A stretch of DNA of 7,369 nt from positions 1-7,369 of the forward strand of contig SKRJ01000129.1 in assembly GCA_007118555.1 (NCBI GenBank), given 5' to 3'. This DNA comes from Anaerolineae bacterium (GTDB taxonomy: Bacteria > Chloroflexota > Anaerolineae > UBA1429). The notes below the pieces were generated by a model. That model was not told where the DNA came from, searched no databases, and worked only from the letters and a program-made list of their open reading frames with translations. This document shows, in pieces, positions 5,394 through 7,369 of the stretch; position 1 is the first letter of the stretch; every line of letters begins with the position of its first letter. The position numbers and the translations under genes are program-made.

Positions 5394-6654
5394 TTACAGT
5401 GCAAGCATGGCCATTATCGCCGATGACCTGACGGGCGCCATGGACACCGGGCTCCAGTTTGCGCAGCAGCGTCTCGAGACCCTGGTCATCATGGATCCGA
5501 CCATCGGCACAGCGGCCCAGGTGATGGTCTATAGCACCGAGAGCCGCGAGCTGTCCGCCTCTCTGTCTGCGCGCCGGCTGACCGAGCTGTTGCCTCGGGT
5601 CAAGGACAGACTCGTCTACAAAAAGATCGACTCCACCCTGCGGGGGAACATTGGTTACGAGCTGCGTGCCCTGGCCTCGCTGGCCGATGTGCGGGCGATT
5701 GTGGTGGCGCCCGCATTTCCCCCGGGTGGCCGTACCACCACGGGCGGGGAGCAGTTCGTCCACGGCAAGCCCCTGGCCATGAGCGAGATCCGCCACGACC
5801 CTCGCTGGCCGATGCGCGAGTCGCACGTGCCCACGCTGCTAATGCAGCAGGCGGGCATGGAGGTGGGGCTGGTCGATCAGGCGATCGTGACGCAGGGCCA
5901 CGAGGCGATTGCGAGGGCGCTGTCCGACCAGGCATCGCGCATCATCGTGGTGGATGCAACTACGAGCGACGATCTGTGCCAGATCGCGAGGGCGCTCCAT
6001 ACATTGGGCTCCGCGTGGATTCCATGTGGTTCGGCGGGCCTGGCGCAATCCTGGGCGGCCCAGCTGGCGGTAGGGGGGCAGGCCGCCGACGCGCCCACGT
6101 TCACGCCCTCGGGGGGCGCGGCACTGTTCGTCTGCGGCAGTCGCAACCCGGACACGCTGCGTCAGGTGACGCACCTGGCAGAGACGGGCACGGTGCAGGT
6201 TACCTTGGATGTCCAGGGCAGCTATGATGAGGAGCGCGAGTTGGCCCGGGTGACCCAAGAGGCATGCGCCGCGCTCGGGCAACTGCAGGACACGCTGCTG
6301 GAGGCGTGCACGGAGCCCCTGTTGCCGGGAGCAGGCCCGCGCATCACGCGCATTTTGGGCGGCGTGGCGCAGGCGGCCGCCGAAAGCTGCCTGCTGGGTG
6401 GGCTGTTCATGACCGGGGGCGATGTGGCGATTGCCATATGCCGGCGGTTGGGGGTGCAGGCGTTGCGCATCGTCTCCGAGATACAACCGGGGCTGCCGGG
6501 GGCCCAGATCGTCGGTGGCCTGGCCGATGGGTTGCCTGCCGCCACCAAAGCCGGTGGGTTTGGCACAGAGGAGGCCCTGGTGGACGTCCGTCGCTGGTTC
6601 AACGAGGTGCGACAGGGCGAGGGCGCTTGTCCGGCGATTCGCGAGGGTGCATGA
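5386..6654 (+). CDS. dtnK: Four-carbon acid-sugar kinase (DUF1537; D-threonate/D-erythronate kinase type)
   Basis: A 422-residue ATP-dependent kinase that phosphorylates the C4 hydroxyl of a four-carbon sugar acid. The N-terminal substrate domain shows IIADDLTGAMDTG at residues 10-22 and KKIDSTLRGN at 79-88, both hallmarks of DUF1537 (OtnK/DtnK/LtnK). The C-terminal nucleotide-binding domain shows TGGD at 343-346, a following EIQPGLPG stretch, and TKAGGFGT at 387-394. Length is normal for the family. Fourteen bases downstream begins a pdxA2-type gene; the DtnK-PdxA2 pair is the established route from D-threonate to dihydroxyacetone phosphate, and OtnK-PdxA2-like enzymes handle erythronate, so the exact isomer is uncertain. 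The start is put at TTG 5386 on the strength of AGGAG at 5374-5378; ATG 5407 is the alternative and would keep the whole domain. No clear promoter could be fixed in 5313-5373. Confidence 0.9.
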   Translation: MTDYSASMAIIADDLTGAMDTGLQFAQQRLETLVIMDPTIGTAAQVMVYSTESRELSASLSARRLTELLPRVKDRLVYKKIDSTLRGNIGYELRALASLADVRAIVVAPAFPPGGRTTTGGEQFVHGKPLAMSEIRHDPRWPMRESHVPTLLMQQAGMEVGLVDQAIVTQGHEAIARALSDQASRIIVVDATTSDDLCQIARALHTLGSAWIPCGSAGLAQSWAAQLAVGGQAADAPTFTPSGGAALFVCGSRNPDTLRQVTHLAETGTVQVTLDVQGSYDEERELARVTQEACAALGQLQDTLLEACTEPLLPGAGPRITRILGGVAQAAAESCLLGGLFMTGGDVAIAICRRLGVQALRIVSEIQPGLPGAQIVGGLADGLPAATKAGGFGTEEALVDVRRWFNEVRQGEGACPAIREGA

Positions 6655-6668
6655 GGAAAAGAGGAATC

Positions 6669-7369
6669 ATGAGTGAGAAACCGATCCTGGGCGTGACCAT
6701 GGGCGATCCCAGTGGCAGTGGCTCCGAGATCGTGGTCAAGGCGTGGGCCGACCCCGTCGTGCGTGAGATGGCCCGGCTGCTCGTCCTGGGCGATGTGGAT
6801 TGGATGCGCCAGGCGTTCGAGATCACCGGCATCCCGGGCGACGTGCGACCCATCGATCGGGTGAGCGACGCGGCCTATGGGCACGATGCCCTGGATGTGC
6901 TGCAGGCCACAGACCAGGATCTTGGCGATCTGGTCTATGCCAAGGTGCAGGCCAAGGCGGGCCAGGCGGCCTATGACGCGGTGATCGCCGGGGTGGATCT
7001 GGCGCTGGCAGGCGAGATCGATGCTCTGGTGACCTCGGCGCTGAACAAGGAGGCACTCAATATGGCCGGGCACGAGCACGCCGGGCACACCGAGCTGCTG
7101 GCCGAGCGCTGCGGCGTCAAGGGCGTGACGATGATGCTGGCGGCGGGCGCCTTTCGCGTCACCCACGTGAGCACCCATTGCTCGCTGCGCGAGGCCATCG
7201 AACGCGTCCAAGCCGACCGGATTCTGACCGTCCTTCGCCTGACCGAGGCCGCCCTGCGGCAGATCGGCATTGGCACGCCGCGGCTGGCGGTCGCCGGGCT
7301 CAATCCGCATTCGGGGGAGGGGGGGCTCTTTGGCGACGAGGAGATTCGCGAGATCCAGCCCGCCATCGA
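6669..7369 (+). CDS. pdxA2: PdxA2-type 4-phospho-D-threonate/erythronate 3-dehydrogenase (partial, first 233 residues)
   Basis: An NAD-dependent dehydrogenase that oxidises the phosphorylated four-carbon acid at C3, with decarboxylation to dihydroxyacetone phosphate. PdxA-family marks are TMGDPSGSGSE at residues 10-20, TSALNKEALNMAG in the middle, GHTELL at 139-144 (H140 and T141 match the substrate-contacting His-Thr of E. coli PdxA), H170 in STHCSLREA and H214 in GLNPHSGEGGLFG. H170 and H214 correspond to two of the three metal ligands; the third lies past the right edge. True PdxA of vitamin B6 synthesis is a close relative, but the tight link to the acid-sugar kinase favours the catabolic PdxA2. 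The opening motif departs from the usual GDPAGIGPE (Ser for Ile and Pro). GAGGA at 6661-6665 is the ribosome site for ATG 6669. Confidence 0.9.
   Translation, partial: MSEKPILGVTMGDPSGSGSEIVVKAWADPVVREMARLLVLGDVDWMRQAFEITGIPGDVRPIDRVSDAAYGHDALDVLQATDQDLGDLVYAKVQAKAGQAAYDAVIAGVDLALAGEIDALVTSALNKEALNMAGHEHAGHTELLAERCGVKGVTMMLAAGAFRVTHVSTHCSLREAIERVQADRILTVLRLTEAALRQIGIGTPRLAVAGLNPHSGEGGLFGDEEIREIQPAI

Noticed and set aside
6222..7310. A 362-codon open frame on the minus strand opposite dtnK and pdxA2
   Set aside because: Both plus-strand genes carry conserved motifs in full; the opposite frame has none and crosses their boundary.

Overview
The window is GC-rich and densely packed bacterial chromosome. 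It holds nine protein-coding genes, two of them cut by the window ends, and no RNA genes, insertion sequences, CRISPR arrays or prophage genes that I can see. Gene content (DUF1461 membrane protein, stand-alone pyruvate-kinase C-terminal domain protein, Rrf2 regulator, TtcA-type thiolase, DUF1537 kinase with PdxA2) together with strong Shine-Dalgarno sites and GTG/TTG starts would fit a Chloroflexota-like organism. That placement is an inference from general familiarity, not from a search, and is only weakly supported.

Layout. (1) On the minus strand, 1260 down to 1, a calcineurin-type metallophosphoesterase is followed after one base by an FGGY carbohydrate kinase of the xylulokinase type, which runs off the left edge. 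(2) A 180-base divergent control region holds a good promoter in each direction and an interrupted inverted repeat. (3) On the plus strand, 1441-2741, a DUF1461 four-helix membrane protein is translationally coupled (ATGA overlap) to an HD-domain phosphohydrolase. (4) On the minus strand, 3181-2738, an Rrf2-family regulator with three cysteines placed for an Fe-S cluster ends convergently, its stop codon overlapping that of the HD gene. Its own promoter is close to consensus and carries a palindrome at the predicted start site. (5) Divergently on the plus strand, 3354-4781, a TtcA-like tRNA thiolation enzyme (predicted Fe-S protein) is followed by a stand-alone pyruvate-kinase C-terminal-domain protein. 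(6) On the minus strand, 5219-4824, lies a small two-helix membrane protein with a polyproline tail. (7) On the plus strand, 5386 to the right edge, a DUF1537 four-carbon acid-sugar kinase is followed by a PdxA2-type dehydrogenase. This pair is the known core of D-threonate/D-erythronate breakdown to dihydroxyacetone phosphate.

How the parts work together. The right end is a recognisable acid-sugar catabolic operon, and the left end has another sugar kinase, so sugar and sugar-acid use is a theme at both edges. The middle pairs an Fe-S-type regulator back to back with an Fe-S-type tRNA-modifying enzyme, which suggests, without proving, control by Fe-S or redox status. I do not see a clearly new multi-gene system. 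The least explained items are the stand-alone PK-C protein downstream of ttcA, the DUF1461/HD pair, the apparently leaderless ttcA start, and the hairpin enclosing the TTG start of the acid-sugar kinase gene.
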